This document shows, in pieces, positions 1-8,597 of a DNA stretch of 35,480 bases. Position 1 is the stretch's first letter, and each line of letters begins with the position of its first letter. Both the position numbers and the translations under genes were made by a program. This stretch comes from Acidobacteriota bacterium (GTDB lineage Bacteria; Acidobacteriota; Terriglobia; Terriglobales; Acidobacteriaceae), in assembly GCA_003224855.1 (NCBI GenBank), contig QHZY01000038.1, forward strand, positions 1 through 35,480, given 5' to 3'. The notes beneath the pieces are model-generated. The model made no database searches, had not been told where the DNA came from, and saw only the letters and a list, made by a program, of their open reading frames with translations.

Positions 1-903
1 GCCCGCATCAGCATCGAAGACGTAGGCGCGAGTGTGCGCGATTATGCCGGCGGTGTTGAAGCCTCACCCGAGCGGTTGGGCCAGGTTGAGGACAGATTGG
101 CCGCACTCGATCGACTGAAGCGAAAGTATGGGCCCGAGTTGGATGACGTGATCCGCTGCTGCCAGAATTTGTCACAGAAACTTAACGAGATTGAGAACAA
201 AGATGAAGTGCTCGCCAGACTCCGCGCGGAGATGGCCGGCGCCGGAAAATCGTATGTGGAACTGGCGCGCGCGCTATCCCGGCAGCGAGAGAGCGCGGGA
301 CGGAGATTGGCGAAAATCGTGGAGGCTGAAATCAGCGATCTCGCCATGAATGCAGTATTTCGAATCGAAACGTCAGGAACGGATGACGAGCAGAACTGGA
401 CAGCCTCCGGATTTGACCAAGTGACATTCCTGATTTCCACCAACCCCAGCGAGCCGCCTCGCACGCTGGAAGAAATAGCTTCCGGCGGAGAACTATCGCG
501 GGTCATGCTGGCGCTGAAGGCAAGCGTGGAAGCTGGCGCCAAAAAGAAGCAGAGCGGATCGCAGCGCGCCATGGTGTTCGACGAAGTGGATACCGGGATT
601 GGCGGCCGCGCTGCGGAAGCCGTGGGCAAAAAGCTGCAAGAGCTATCACGTTATAACCAGGTACTCTGCGTGACTCACCTGCCGCAGATCGCGATGTTCG
701 CTGACCACCATTATCTCATCGAGAAAAAAGAAGCTTCCGGCCGCAGCCGAACCAGTATTCGCGAGATCACCAGCGACCATCGCACCCACGAGCTGGCGCG
801 CATGATCAGCGGCTCGAAACTCACTGAAACCTCACTCAAGCACGCCGAGCAGATGCTGAAACAAAGCGCGGGGCGAAGTTCCAGGCCGGTTGCGGCCCGA
901 TAA
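1..903 (+). CDS. recN: DNA repair protein RecN, C-terminal part (gene enters from left edge)
   Basis: RecN is an SMC-like ATPase that acts in recombinational repair of double-strand breaks. The reading frame is open from base 1, so the N-terminal Walker A half lies outside the window; the GTG at 34 is not the real start. Visible parts are the end of the long coiled coil (rich in charged residues, about the first 120 codons), then the ABC signature SGGELSR, then Walker B with its catalytic acidic residues in MVFDEVDTGIGG, and the H-loop in CVTHLPQIA. This order is the C-terminal ATPase lobe of RecN. The gene ends with TAA five bases before a convergent small membrane-protein gene. The family assignment is secure; nothing unusual is seen in the visible part. 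Confidence 0.95.
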   Translation, partial: ARISIEDVGASVRDYAGGVEASPERLGQVEDRLAALDRLKRKYGPELDDVIRCCQNLSQKLNEIENKDEVLARLRAEMAGAGKSYVELARALSRQRESAGRRLAKIVEAEISDLAMNAVFRIETSGTDDEQNWTASGFDQVTFLISTNPSEPPRTLEEIASGGELSRVMLALKASVEAGAKKKQSGSQRAMVFDEVDTGIGGRAAEAVGKKLQELSRYNQVLCVTHLPQIAMFADHHYLIEKKEASGRSRTSIREITSDHRTHELARMISGSKLTETSLKHAEQMLKQSAGRSSRPVAAR

Positions 904-908
904 CCTGT

Positions 909-1262
909 CTAGGACGACTGCACATCTTTGTGGATAAGCGCGGCGTCCAGGAGAAATCCCAAACCAATCGTGAAAGGAATCACGCCGAATGCAGCGGTGA
1001 TCCATTGATCGGGATTGACCCGGGCAACCAGCGAAAACGCGATGGTGTATCCAAGGGCTCCGGCAACCAGCAGGATGCCCGACCGCCGTGAGCGACCCGC
1101 CTGCGGCAGTTCCGGTTGCATTGGAACTTCAACTCCGCGCGCCAGAGCCGCCAGGCGCTCTTCGGTGCGCAGTTTGCGCACCCGGTAAAACGTATACATC
1201 GCAGCAACCGGAGTTCCAAATATCAGGCTTACCGCAGCTAATCCAATTATGCTTTCTCCCAT
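909..1262 (-). CDS. small membrane protein, DUF6249-like
   Basis: This is a 117-residue protein of unknown function. An N-terminal hydrophobic segment (about residues 3-25) is followed by a basic stretch (YRVRKLRTEERLAALARG), a proline-rich linker, and two further hydrophobic segments (about 62-80 and 88-110). The layout, with a membrane anchor followed by an R/K-rich 'EERLAALARG' helix, resembles small proteins annotated as DUF6249 that are common in Acidobacteriota; that match is from memory and is tentative. It lies downstream of the acyl-CoA ligase on the same strand with a 67-base gap, so it may be the last gene of that unit. It converges on recN. No function can be assigned. Confidence 0.7.
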   Translation of the reverse strand: MGESIIGLAAVSLIFGTPVAAMYTFYRVRKLRTEERLAALARGVEVPMQPELPQAGRSRRSGILLVAGALGYTIAFSLVARVNPDQWITAAFGVIPFTIGLGFLLDAALIHKDVQSS

Positions 1263-1329
1263 GAATTTCTCCTCTGTACATAACGGAGTACGCGGGTTGT
1301 TCCGGAAAAGTTCCGCGGCGAGCCAGAAA

Positions 1330-2898
1330 TCACGAAACCAGGTCTCTCAACTCGCGTCGAAGGATTTTGCCGGAAGCAGTTTTCGGGATGGCATCGATGA
1401 AGCGGACTTCCCGTGGCTGCTTGTAGTGGGTCAGCCGATCCGCGACGAAACTGCACAACTCCTGTTCCAGCCGCCCGTTCTGCGTAAAATTCTGGTGTGT
1501 CACCACAAACGCCACCGGAATTTCGCCCGCCGCCGCATCTTTTTTCCCGATCACTCCGCAATCACGGACTGCCGGATGCTCCAGCAGTACTGCTTCCACC
1601 TCTGCAGGCGCCACCGCGAATCCTTTGTACTTGATCAGCTCTTTTCGTCGATCCACAACGCAGTAGAATCCGTGCTCGTCGCGCCGGACGACATCGCCCG
1701 ACCAGTACCAGCCATCTCGCAGCGCCAGCCCGGTTGCCTCGGGCGACTTCCAGTAGCCCCTCATAAACTGCGGCCCTCGCATCACCAACTCGCCGGGGCA
1801 CTTTGTCCCGGCTTCGCTGCCTGCATCGTCGATCACCCGGCAGTCGGTGAGCGCCAACGGATGGCCGATCGATTCCGGGCGGTACATTGCGGGAGACAGA
1901 AATCCAAGATGTGTTACCGGAGATGCCTCCGTCATGCCGTAACCCTGCACAACCGAAATGCCGGTCAGCGCGGAAAAGCGCCGCGGCAACTCAGGTGGCA
2001 AAGGTGCTGCGCCGCATTTAACCCAGCGCAATGAGTGATTCTGCGCGAACTGGCCGGCCTCCGCGGCCTGAACCAGTGCCAGCAATGCAGGGGGGACTAC
2101 CAGCGTGATAGTGGCCTGCTCACTGCAAACGATCGACATGAATTGCTGCGTGTGGAAGCGCGGCATCAACACCAGAGTGGCGCCTCGCATCAGCACCGGA
2201 TTCAATCCGACGTTCAGTCCATAGATGTGATAAAGCGGCAGAAAGCACAGCAGGATGTCGCCCTCATGCAGCTCATAAGCGCCTGGGCCGAGCAACTGAA
2301 ACACGTTGGCCACCAGGTTGTGATGCGTCAGCATCACCCCCTTGGGAAGTCCGGTGGTCCCGCTCGAATAAGGCAATGCAGCCAGCGTTTCAGTGGTCGG
2401 GGCGACTGGTTCAGGAGTTTTTGAGAGGCCTGGTTTCAGCAACTCAGAGAAGGGAAGCGTGCCCGCGGCGAAGTGGCGCGTGCTGTACACAGCGCGCAGC
2501 GAGGGAAGCCCGCTTAAATTGATCCGCTCCAGATTAGGGCCGTCACTTACCAGCAGGCATGCGTCAGAATTCTGTAGTTGATAGCGCACCTCGCGTTCAC
2601 GATAAGTCGGATTCAGTGGAGTTGGTATCGCTCCCGCAAGGGTGGCGCCGTGGTAAGTCGCGCAGAACTCCCAGGAGTTGAACAAAAAGATCGCGATCAC
2701 ATCTCCTGGCTTCACCCCGGCTGAAATGAATCCTCTGGCCACCGCTTGAACCAGCTCCCCATACTCACCGTAGGAAATGCGCCGTCCGCAGGAGGTGTCC
2801 ACCAGCGCAGTTTTATTGGCGTATTTCCGACAGGCATGAAGAATCAGTTCGTGGACAAAGTGCCCCGCCGGCTCGGCATAAAGCTGGGTGCGAATCAT
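1330..2898 (-). CDS. AMP-dependent acyl-CoA synthetase/ligase (4-coumarate-CoA ligase-like)
   Basis: This ANL-superfamily enzyme activates a carboxylic acid to an acyl-AMP and then to an acyl-CoA. The 522-residue length is normal for 4CL-like or medium/long-chain acyl-CoA ligases. The phosphate-binding loop SSGTTGLPKG is at about residues 178-187. The A5 motif GYGMTEAS, the A7/A8 region (YWSGDVVRRDEHG, then DRRKELIKYKGF) and the C-terminal catalytic lysine in PKTASGKILRRE (about K511) are all present, so it should be active. The substrate cannot be read from sequence; the hydrophobic pocket is not diagnostic. It starts with ATG 35 bases downstream of the glutaredoxin-like gene and is probably co-transcribed with it. 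Confidence 0.9.
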   Translation of the reverse strand: MIRTQLYAEPAGHFVHELILHACRKYANKTALVDTSCGRRISYGEYGELVQAVARGFISAGVKPGDVIAIFLFNSWEFCATYHGATLAGAIPTPLNPTYREREVRYQLQNSDACLLVSDGPNLERINLSGLPSLRAVYSTRHFAAGTLPFSELLKPGLSKTPEPVAPTTETLAALPYSSGTTGLPKGVMLTHHNLVANVFQLLGPGAYELHEGDILLCFLPLYHIYGLNVGLNPVLMRGATLVLMPRFHTQQFMSIVCSEQATITLVVPPALLALVQAAEAGQFAQNHSLRWVKCGAAPLPPELPRRFSALTGISVVQGYGMTEASPVTHLGFLSPAMYRPESIGHPLALTDCRVIDDAGSEAGTKCPGELVMRGPQFMRGYWKSPEATGLALRDGWYWSGDVVRRDEHGFYCVVDRRKELIKYKGFAVAPAEVEAVLLEHPAVRDCGVIGKKDAAAGEIPVAFVVTHQNFTQNGRLEQELCSFVADRLTHYKQPREVRFIDAIPKTASGKILRRELRDLVS

Positions 2899-2933
2899 TC
2901 GGCTTAGGATTGTAACCCGCGTCGGGCGGCTGC

Positions 2934-3179
2934 CTAACCCGCCAGTTTGCGAAGGAATTCGTGCTCGTCAAGGCGATATTTGAATGCCTTGCGGCCGTCA
3001 ATAAAGACCACCGGCACTTCATCAGTGAACTGGCGCCTGAGCTGATCGTCAGTATCCACGTCCACTTCGCTCCAGTGGAATCCTCCGCGGCGATGCAGTT
3101 TGGTGAGTGTTTCCTTCACGATCTCGCACAGGTGACAGCCTTTGCGAGAGTAAACGATCACCTGCCGGGGTTCCGACAT
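2934..3179 (-). CDS. glutaredoxin-like thioredoxin-fold protein
   Basis: This is an 81-residue single-domain thioredoxin-fold protein, probably cytoplasmic because it has no signal peptide. It opens with the first beta strand (VIVYSRKGC) and carries a CxxC redox motif, CHLC, at residues 15-18. The cis-proline loop VPVVFIDG comes at about 52-60 and a short C-terminal helix follows. The length and layout match the 'glutaredoxin family protein' group related to the DUF836 proteins. The two cysteines suggest thiol-disulfide exchange; the partner is unknown. It is the first gene of a minus-strand run leading into the acyl-CoA ligase. Confidence 0.85.
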   Translation of the reverse strand: MSEPRQVIVYSRKGCHLCEIVKETLTKLHRRGGFHWSEVDVDTDDQLRRQFTDEVPVVFIDGRKAFKYRLDEHEFLRKLAG

Positions 3180-3342
3180 GCGCAGAGTTTAGCAATCAGT
3201 CTGGGAAATTTCCATCAGGATGTTGTCGCGGCAATTCCTGCTATGGCGACCCGGTTTTGCTAACAATGTGGCGCCAGTCGCGTCAGATCACCAGCCACTC
3301 TGGTGGCGGATCCGGCCTGTGAGTCCCTGTTCAGGAGAATAC

Positions 3343-4433
3343 ATGTTCAAGCGCTTATTGCTGCTGCTGTTGGCAGTGCCCATTGTAGCTTCGGCGCAGG
3401 CGATGTTTCACGGCAATGCCGCTCACACCGGTGTTTACGATAGCCCCGGACCAAAGCAGTTCGGCAGCGTCAAGTGGGCATTCAAGACTGGCGGGCCTGT
3501 CGTTTCATCTCCGGCCATTCTCGACGGCGTGGTCTACATCGCCAGCATGGATGGGTACCTCTACGCCATCGATCAGGAAAGTGCGAAGGAGAAATGGAAA
3601 TATAAATCGAGAATGCCAATCGCATCTTCGCCCGCAGTCTCTGGCGGGCTGGTGTACTTCGTCTCATCTGCCGGGGCTCTGGCAGCCATAGATGCTGCAA
3701 CCGGGCAGCCCCGATGGGTGCTGCCTACCGAATACGAGCGCAAGTTTGAAGCGAAAAACCTGCACGGCTTGCAGTCAGAAGCGCAGACCATCCCGGATGC
3801 ATGGGACGTTTTTATGTCCTCGCCCACGGTTGCCAATGGCAAAGTGTTCTTCGGTTCGGGAGACGGCAACGTGTACGCGGCTGACGCGCAAACCGGCGTG
3901 CTGCAATGGAAGTTCGCGACCAAAGACGTCGTACACGCCTCGCCCGCGGTCGCCAACAACACGGTTTACATCGGCAGTTGGGACAGCTACCTGTACGCGA
4001 TCGACGCCGACAGCGGGCAGGAGAAATGGTCGTTTAAAGCCGGTGAAGATCCCAAGGTCTGGACGCGAAGACTGGCCGGCTGCGATTCAACTTCGATGCC
4101 AAGGCGTACATTTTTTCTTCTGCGGCACTGGCAGGCGACCTGGCTTATGTCGGCGATCACAACGGCCGGCTCTACGCAATCGACATGAAGTCCGGAAAAC
4201 TCATCTGGGATTTCAAAACCGAAGCTTCGAAAGCCGACCCGTTCAAAGTGCTCAATGCTGACGGAAGCCTGATCCCGGAATCGCTGTATGCGCCGGTGCT
4301 CAATGACTTCGAAGACATGTATATTGCATTCTTCAAATTTGTTTCGATCGGCGCCATCATGTCTTCGCCTGTGGTGGACAAAGGCGTAGTTTACTTCGGC
4401 AGTATGGATGGCAATTTGTACGCGCTGAGATAA
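3343..4433 (+). pseudogene. PQQ-like beta-propeller protein, broken by an internal deletion/frameshift near 4058
   Basis: This is an exported repeat protein of the PQQ/BamB-like beta-propeller kind. The start is the ATG at 3343, preceded by AGGAG; residues 1-19 form a Sec signal peptide ending in ASAQA. Blades carry the repeated pattern 'G-x-V-Y-x-G-S-x-D-G-x-L-Y-A-x-D-x-x-[ST]-G-x-x-x-W'. Four are readable in the first frame, up to GEDPKV at about 4058. From there the first frame turns into non-propeller sequence ending at 4188. The propeller resumes in another frame at LDAKTGRLRF (4059 on) and runs to the TAA at 4433 with two further blades. The upstream half of the blade that should precede LDAKTG is absent, so this looks like a deletion whose length is not a multiple of three, not a one-base slip. 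Bound PQQ is not implied by the repeat alone. Confidence 0.8.
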
Positions 4434-4482
4434 AGATTTGTTCGGCCATTAGCAGCGTCTGAACCTCCGTTACAATTCCCCA

Positions 4483-5226
4483 ATGCCAACGGAAGCTAAG
4501 CCGCTTGCCGGAAAGGCTGTGCTCGTCACCGGCGGCGCGCGGCGGCTTGGCCGTGCCATTGCGCTCGCAATGGCAGATGCGGGAGCCGACGTCGCGGTCA
4601 CCTATCTGCGGTCGCAATCTCATGCCCGCAACCTGTTAGTCGAACTGGATCGCAACTCTGTTCGCGCGATGGCAATTCGTTGTGATGTTGCTCAGGAGAA
4701 AAGTGTCCGGGCCGCGGTGCGCCAGGTTGCACGGGAGTTTGGGGCAATTGACATCCTGGTCAACAATGCCGCGAATTATGAAACGGTTGCGTTTGACAAG
4801 ATCACAGTAAAACAGTGGGACGCGATTTTTGCGTCAAACACGCGCGGGCCGTTTCTGGTAACGCGTGAGGCGTTGAGCTACCTGCGCAAACGCAAAGGCA
4901 AGATCATTAACATGGGATCGCTCGGGGGTCTGCGGCCCTGGCCGACCCACGCCCACTATTGTTCCTCGAAAGCCGCACTGCACATGTTGACGCGAGTCAT
5001 GGCCAAGGCGCTGGCTCCTGAAATTGCGGTGAACTGCGTGGCTCCGGGGATGATCGACCTGGGCGAAAAGTCGGCGGCTGCATTTATGCGCAGCATGGCC
5101 CCGAAAACCCCGATGCGCCGCAACGGCACCGCCGAAGATATTGCGGCCGCAGTCATGTTTTTTGCCACTGCGCCCCATTTCATCACCGGCCAGATCATGT
5201 CAGTTGATGGAGGATTAGGCCTGTAG
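4483..5226 (+). CDS. short-chain dehydrogenase/reductase (FabG / pteridine-reductase-like)
   Basis: This 247-residue classical SDR is an NAD(P)H-dependent oxidoreductase. The Rossmann dinucleotide loop TGGARRLG is at residues 16-23, and the arginine pair in it suggests NADPH. NNAA (94-97) replaces the more usual NNAG. The catalytic residues are S146 (NMGSLGG), Y159 and K163 (YCSSK). The C-terminus MSVDGGLGL is typical of FabG-like enzymes. The 'TGGARRLG' loop also occurs in pteridine reductases (FolM-like), so reduction of a pteridine or a 3-ketoacyl substrate are both possible. The gene stands alone between a broken propeller gene and an outer-membrane protein gene, so context does not help. 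Confidence 0.88.
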   Translation: MPTEAKPLAGKAVLVTGGARRLGRAIALAMADAGADVAVTYLRSQSHARNLLVELDRNSVRAMAIRCDVAQEKSVRAAVRQVAREFGAIDILVNNAANYETVAFDKITVKQWDAIFASNTRGPFLVTREALSYLRKRKGKIINMGSLGGLRPWPTHAHYCSSKAALHMLTRVMAKALAPEIAVNCVAPGMIDLGEKSAAAFMRSMAPKTPMRRNGTAEDIAAAVMFFATAPHFITGQIMSVDGGLGL

Positions 5227-5381
5227 AAGTTCACAAAGCCCCACACCAACTGCCATCCTGAGCGACCACGCTGATCTTCCACCCGCGAAGCGGCGCAGGA
5301 ATGCGCCCGACCGCGTAAGCCGCAGTAAGCGTCGTCCGGTTTGTTTCGCGCTGTCTTTTGCTGTATCTTGGCCACCTGACG

Positions 5382-5990
5382 ATGCTGCTCCTTACAGGCC
5401 GAGTAAGGCGATCCGCAAAAAAACTTGTTTGGTTTTTTTTGATCTGTTGCTCCTGCGCTTCTGCCCAGACGCGGCTTGAAGAAGGCGGCCATGAACTGCA
5501 GGTGTGGACCGGGGGCGGGCACAGCGTTCCCGGAGGAACATCGGACACCAGCCTGTGGAACATCGGCCTGCGCTACGGCTGGATTCTCACCACGCCTCAC
5601 GGGCCCGGATTTTTAAAAGGCCGGTTCGAATACGCGCTGGACGTCATCCCTGCATTCCTGGTATTTCAGCCGGCCAACACTTCCTACGGGGCCGGTTTTA
5701 ATCCATTCGATCTCAAGTGGAATTTTGCGACCCGCGGCAGCATCGTGCCCTACGCCGAACTCAGCGGCGGATTTCTGGTCACCAATCACAATGTGCCAAT
5801 CGGAACCAATGACGTGAACTTCACCCCTTCGGCCGGAGTGGGCGCGCACTTTCTTCGCGAAAAGTACAACTTCAGCGTGGAGCTGCGTTACATGCACATT
5901 TCGAATGCGGGCCTGGCTTCGCCAAATCCTGGGCTTAATACCTTGCAGGTGCGGCTCGGCCTCGGCAAGTTCCTCAGCGGAAAACATTAA
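5382..5990 (+). CDS. PagL-like acyloxyacyl hydrolase (lipid A 3-O-deacylase family) outer-membrane protein
   Basis: This is a small predicted outer-membrane beta-barrel of about 202 residues. I chose the ATG at 5382 because it gives a compact signal peptide (basic RVRRSAKK, then a hydrophobic run ending in CASAQ); a TTG at 5358 would add eight residues. The mature part alternates strands with aromatic girdles, as in PagL. PagL removes the 3-linked acyl chain of lipid A with a His-Ser-Glu triad near the C-terminus. Here the matching segment is MHISNAGLASPNPGLN: the His and Ser are present two residues apart, but the position 14 after His, where Pseudomonas PagL has Glu, is Asn. Family membership is likely. 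Deacylase activity is uncertain because of that residue. Confidence 0.75.
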   Translation: MLLLTGRVRRSAKKLVWFFLICCSCASAQTRLEEGGHELQVWTGGGHSVPGGTSDTSLWNIGLRYGWILTTPHGPGFLKGRFEYALDVIPAFLVFQPANTSYGAGFNPFDLKWNFATRGSIVPYAELSGGFLVTNHNVPIGTNDVNFTPSAGVGAHFLREKYNFSVELRYMHISNAGLASPNPGLNTLQVRLGLGKFLSGKH

Positions 5991-6047
5991 CATTAAAGAG
6001 TACCTCACCAGTTGCAGCCCCCCGAGTGACGCAGATATTCTTCTCGC

Positions 6048-7541
6048 ATGCCCACAACTCTGGTGGAGTGTGTCCCGAACTTTTCCGAGGGACGCGATAA
6101 GGCCAAGGTCGATGCCATCGTTGACGCCATGAAAATGGACGGCGTCTTCCTGCTCGACCGCGAGATGGACGCTGACCACAATCGCTGCGTGATAACGCTG
6201 GCGGGCGAGCGTGAACCCATTCAGGAAGCCGCCATTCGCGGCGCAGGTAAAGCAGCAGAACTGATTGACCTGAATACGCATCAGGGAGCACACCCGCGCA
6301 TGGGTGCTGCCGATGTGGTGCCATTCATCCCGATCGAAGGTGTTTCGATTGAAGACTGTGTGGCAATGGCTCGGCATGTTGGCTCGGAGATATGGAAACG
6401 CTTTCAGATTCCGGTGTACTTGTATGAAGCGGCGGCTGCGACTCCAGAGCGACAAAACCTAGAAAACATCCGGCGCGGGCAGTTTGAAGGGATCCGGGCG
6501 GAGATCGCGACCAACCCTGCAAGAAAGCCCGATTTCGGCGATCTCAGAGTTCATCCAACGGCCGGTGCCACGGTGGTAGGCGCCCGCAAGTTTCTGATCG
6601 CCTACAACGTTTTTTTGAACACGCCCGATGTCGACATCGCGAAGAAAGTCGCCAAGGCAGTTCGTGCTTCAAGCGGGGGAATGCGCTTTGTGAAGGGAGC
6701 TGGATTCCTGGTACGCGGAATGGCCCAGGTTTCTATGAACCTGACTGACTTTGAGCAGACTCCGATTGCCCGGGTATTCGAGATGGTCAAGAGGGAAGCG
6801 GCGCGTTATGGGGCGGCGCCGGTTTCAAGCGAGATCGTCGGATTGATTCCGAAAAAGTCATTGGAACAGGCCGCAGAGTGGTTCCTGCAGGTGGAAAACT
6901 TTGATTCATTGCTGGTTCTGGAAAACCGGCTGGCGGCTGTAATGGGCGGCAAGATGGCGGTTGGCGGCCTGCGGGCCGGGGTCGAACCTTTTGTGGAACA
7001 GCTGGCTGCGCCCACCGCCACTCCCGGTGGAGGCAGCGCTTCAGCTGCCAGCGGCGCCATGGCAGCCGGCCTCGCCAACATGGTGGCTTCCATGTCGCGC
7101 GGAAAAAAAGCATATGTGCAGTACGAGCGCGAACTAAGCGATGCCATTGCGCGCCTCTCCCAGTTGCGGGAAGAGCTGAAGGCAGCCATTGACGCCGATG
7201 CCGAGTCTTACAACTCAGTCATGAAAGCCTACAGGCAGGCCAAGCAATCGGCGGACGGAAACGAGATGATTCAGCTCGCCTTGAAGCAGGCGACCAGTAT
7301 TCCATTGTCGGTGGCCGAAAAAGCCCATGCGGTTGCGCAAATCGTCGAACAACTAAAACCGATAACCAATCCGAACATGAAATCCGACTTGACCACGGCC
7401 ACCGCTCTGGCGCACGCGGCTACCACCGGCGCCCTGGCCAATGTGGAAATCAATCTGGAATCATTGAGCGACCTGAACTTCGTCGCCGAGGTGCGCCAAA
7501 AGGCGTCGTCGTTTTCAGTGCCCTCCATGGTTCGGCCGTGA
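6048..7541 (+). CDS. ftcD: bifunctional glutamate formimidoyltransferase / formimidoyl-THF cyclodeaminase
   Basis: This enzyme ends one branch of histidine breakdown. It moves the formimino group from N-formimino-glutamate to tetrahydrofolate and then deaminates the product to 5,10-methenyl-THF. The 497-residue protein holds both activities. Residues 1 to about 300 are the transferase, starting with the typical LVECVPNFSEGRD and carrying HQGAHPRMGAADVVPFIP. From about 315 comes the helical cyclodeaminase, marked by the glycine-rich TPGGGSASAASGAMAAGLA and the helix AHAATTGALANVEINL near the end. The fused form is the animal-type layout; several bacterial groups encode the two parts separately. 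No other hut gene is in the window, so a link to histidine use is inferred from the enzyme alone. Confidence 0.93.
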   Translation: MPTTLVECVPNFSEGRDKAKVDAIVDAMKMDGVFLLDREMDADHNRCVITLAGEREPIQEAAIRGAGKAAELIDLNTHQGAHPRMGAADVVPFIPIEGVSIEDCVAMARHVGSEIWKRFQIPVYLYEAAAATPERQNLENIRRGQFEGIRAEIATNPARKPDFGDLRVHPTAGATVVGARKFLIAYNVFLNTPDVDIAKKVAKAVRASSGGMRFVKGAGFLVRGMAQVSMNLTDFEQTPIARVFEMVKREAARYGAAPVSSEIVGLIPKKSLEQAAEWFLQVENFDSLLVLENRLAAVMGGKMAVGGLRAGVEPFVEQLAAPTATPGGGSASAASGAMAAGLANMVASMSRGKKAYVQYERELSDAIARLSQLREELKAAIDADAESYNSVMKAYRQAKQSADGNEMIQLALKQATSIPLSVAEKAHAVAQIVEQLKPITNPNMKSDLTTATALAHAATTGALANVEINLESLSDLNFVAEVRQKASSFSVPSMVRP

Positions 7542-7655
7542 CCTGGTCTTTACACTTTGGTGCGCTGGCAAGCGTAGATACTGCTCTAGAATGGTAGAAA
7601 GTAGGGGTACTCAGAGTCTCTGGCCCGCATCTAACTTTCTAACTTCAGAGGTCAT

Positions 7656-8591
7656 ATGAAATCAGTAAAGATAATCCTTGCCTTGATTCTGCTCTGCTCG
7701 CTTTCAGCCTGGGCCACGCCGCTGGGAAGCTCTGCGAGAACTGTGATTCCGTCCGATATTCAGCAGATTATTTCTGTGGATTATCGCGCGCTGAAGAATT
7801 CTGATACCGCCATGGCGCTGAAAGCGCAGGTGCTGCCGCCGGCTCTGAAGGAATTTGAAACGGCGCTAAGGGGTGTTGGCATAAATCCCGACAAAGATGT
7901 CGAGCAGCTCACCTTTGCCTCCTATCGCGCGGGCAAACAAGGCATTAAGGTGATCGGCGTGGCGCAGGGGCAATTCTCGTCAGCGGCTGTGCTCAAGAAA
8001 ATGAAGCTCAGCAAGATTAAGCCGGTGAAATATCATCAGGCTGATGTGTACGCCATGTCCGGCGGTATGCAGATGACTTTTCTTGATGATGACACGCTGG
8101 CGTTTGGTGACATGGCGGCTTTGAAAGGCGCGCTGGATGCTCGCGATGGCTATGCTTCCGGCCTCGACAGCAATAGTCAGATCGTGGATCTGATGGGTGG
8201 AGTTGATTCCGGACCGGTGTGGAGCGTGCTCGACCAGCAGGGAACACAGAACATGATGCGCTCGGCACTGGGCGATGCTTCCCGCCTGGCGGATTACGAA
8301 ACCATCAAGAAGCGCATCCTTGGATCGCGCTATACCATGAATTTTCAGAGCGGAGTGAATTTCGACCTGGATGTCGCGACCTTAGATTCGGTTACAGCGG
8401 GCACCCTTTCAACGCTGTTCAAAGCGGGAGTCTTGTACAAGAAAATGTCCGCCACCCCCATTGAAAAAGTCGCGCTCGACAGCGTGAGCGTAAACTCGGA
8501 TAGCTCAAATCTGCAGATGCACTTCAAGACTGACGACAAGCAGTTCCAGTCGTTGCTGCATTCTGACCTGTTCGCTGCCGTGTCCCGTTAA
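7656..8591 (+). CDS. secreted protein of unknown function
   Basis: This is a 311-residue exported protein that I do not recognise as a named family. Residues 1-20 are a clear Sec signal peptide (KIILALILLCSLSAWA). The mature part opens with VIPSDIQQIISVDYRALKNS, then alternates hydrophobic strands and helices with no cysteine and no obvious metal-binding motif. Segments such as VEQLTFASYRAG and DDDTLAFGDMAALKGALDAR suggest a repeated alpha/beta unit measuring or scoring something, but that is only shape reading. Proteins of this look are frequent in Acidobacteriota. The start ATG lies in 'ggtcatATGaaa'. A possible but weak -10 (TAGAAT, 7587-7592) lies upstream. A GC-rich hairpin just after the stop may terminate it. 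Confidence 0.75.
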   Translation: MKSVKIILALILLCSLSAWATPLGSSARTVIPSDIQQIISVDYRALKNSDTAMALKAQVLPPALKEFETALRGVGINPDKDVEQLTFASYRAGKQGIKVIGVAQGQFSSAAVLKKMKLSKIKPVKYHQADVYAMSGGMQMTFLDDDTLAFGDMAALKGALDARDGYASGLDSNSQIVDLMGGVDSGPVWSVLDQQGTQNMMRSALGDASRLADYETIKKRILGSRYTMNFQSGVNFDLDVATLDSVTAGTLSTLFKAGVLYKKMSATPIEKVALDSVSVNSDSSNLQMHFKTDDKQFQSLLHSDLFAAVSR

Positions 8592-8597
8592 TCCTGA

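Noticed and set aside
1249-2034. Long plus-strand open frame (261 codons) opposite the acyl-CoA ligase
   Set aside because: It is antisense to a gene with all catalytic motifs, and its own translation has no recognisable domain and is rich in Arg, His and Cys, typical of a shadow frame.
5245-5305. Sequence around 'catcctgagcgacc' as a dispersed intergenic repeat
   Set aside because: It resembles repeats I recall from related genomes only over about 11 bases, and no second copy was seen in the window.
5613-6455. Minus-strand 280-codon open frame across the PagL-like and ftcD genes
   Set aside because: It spans two well-supported plus-strand genes and their gap and shows no family motif.
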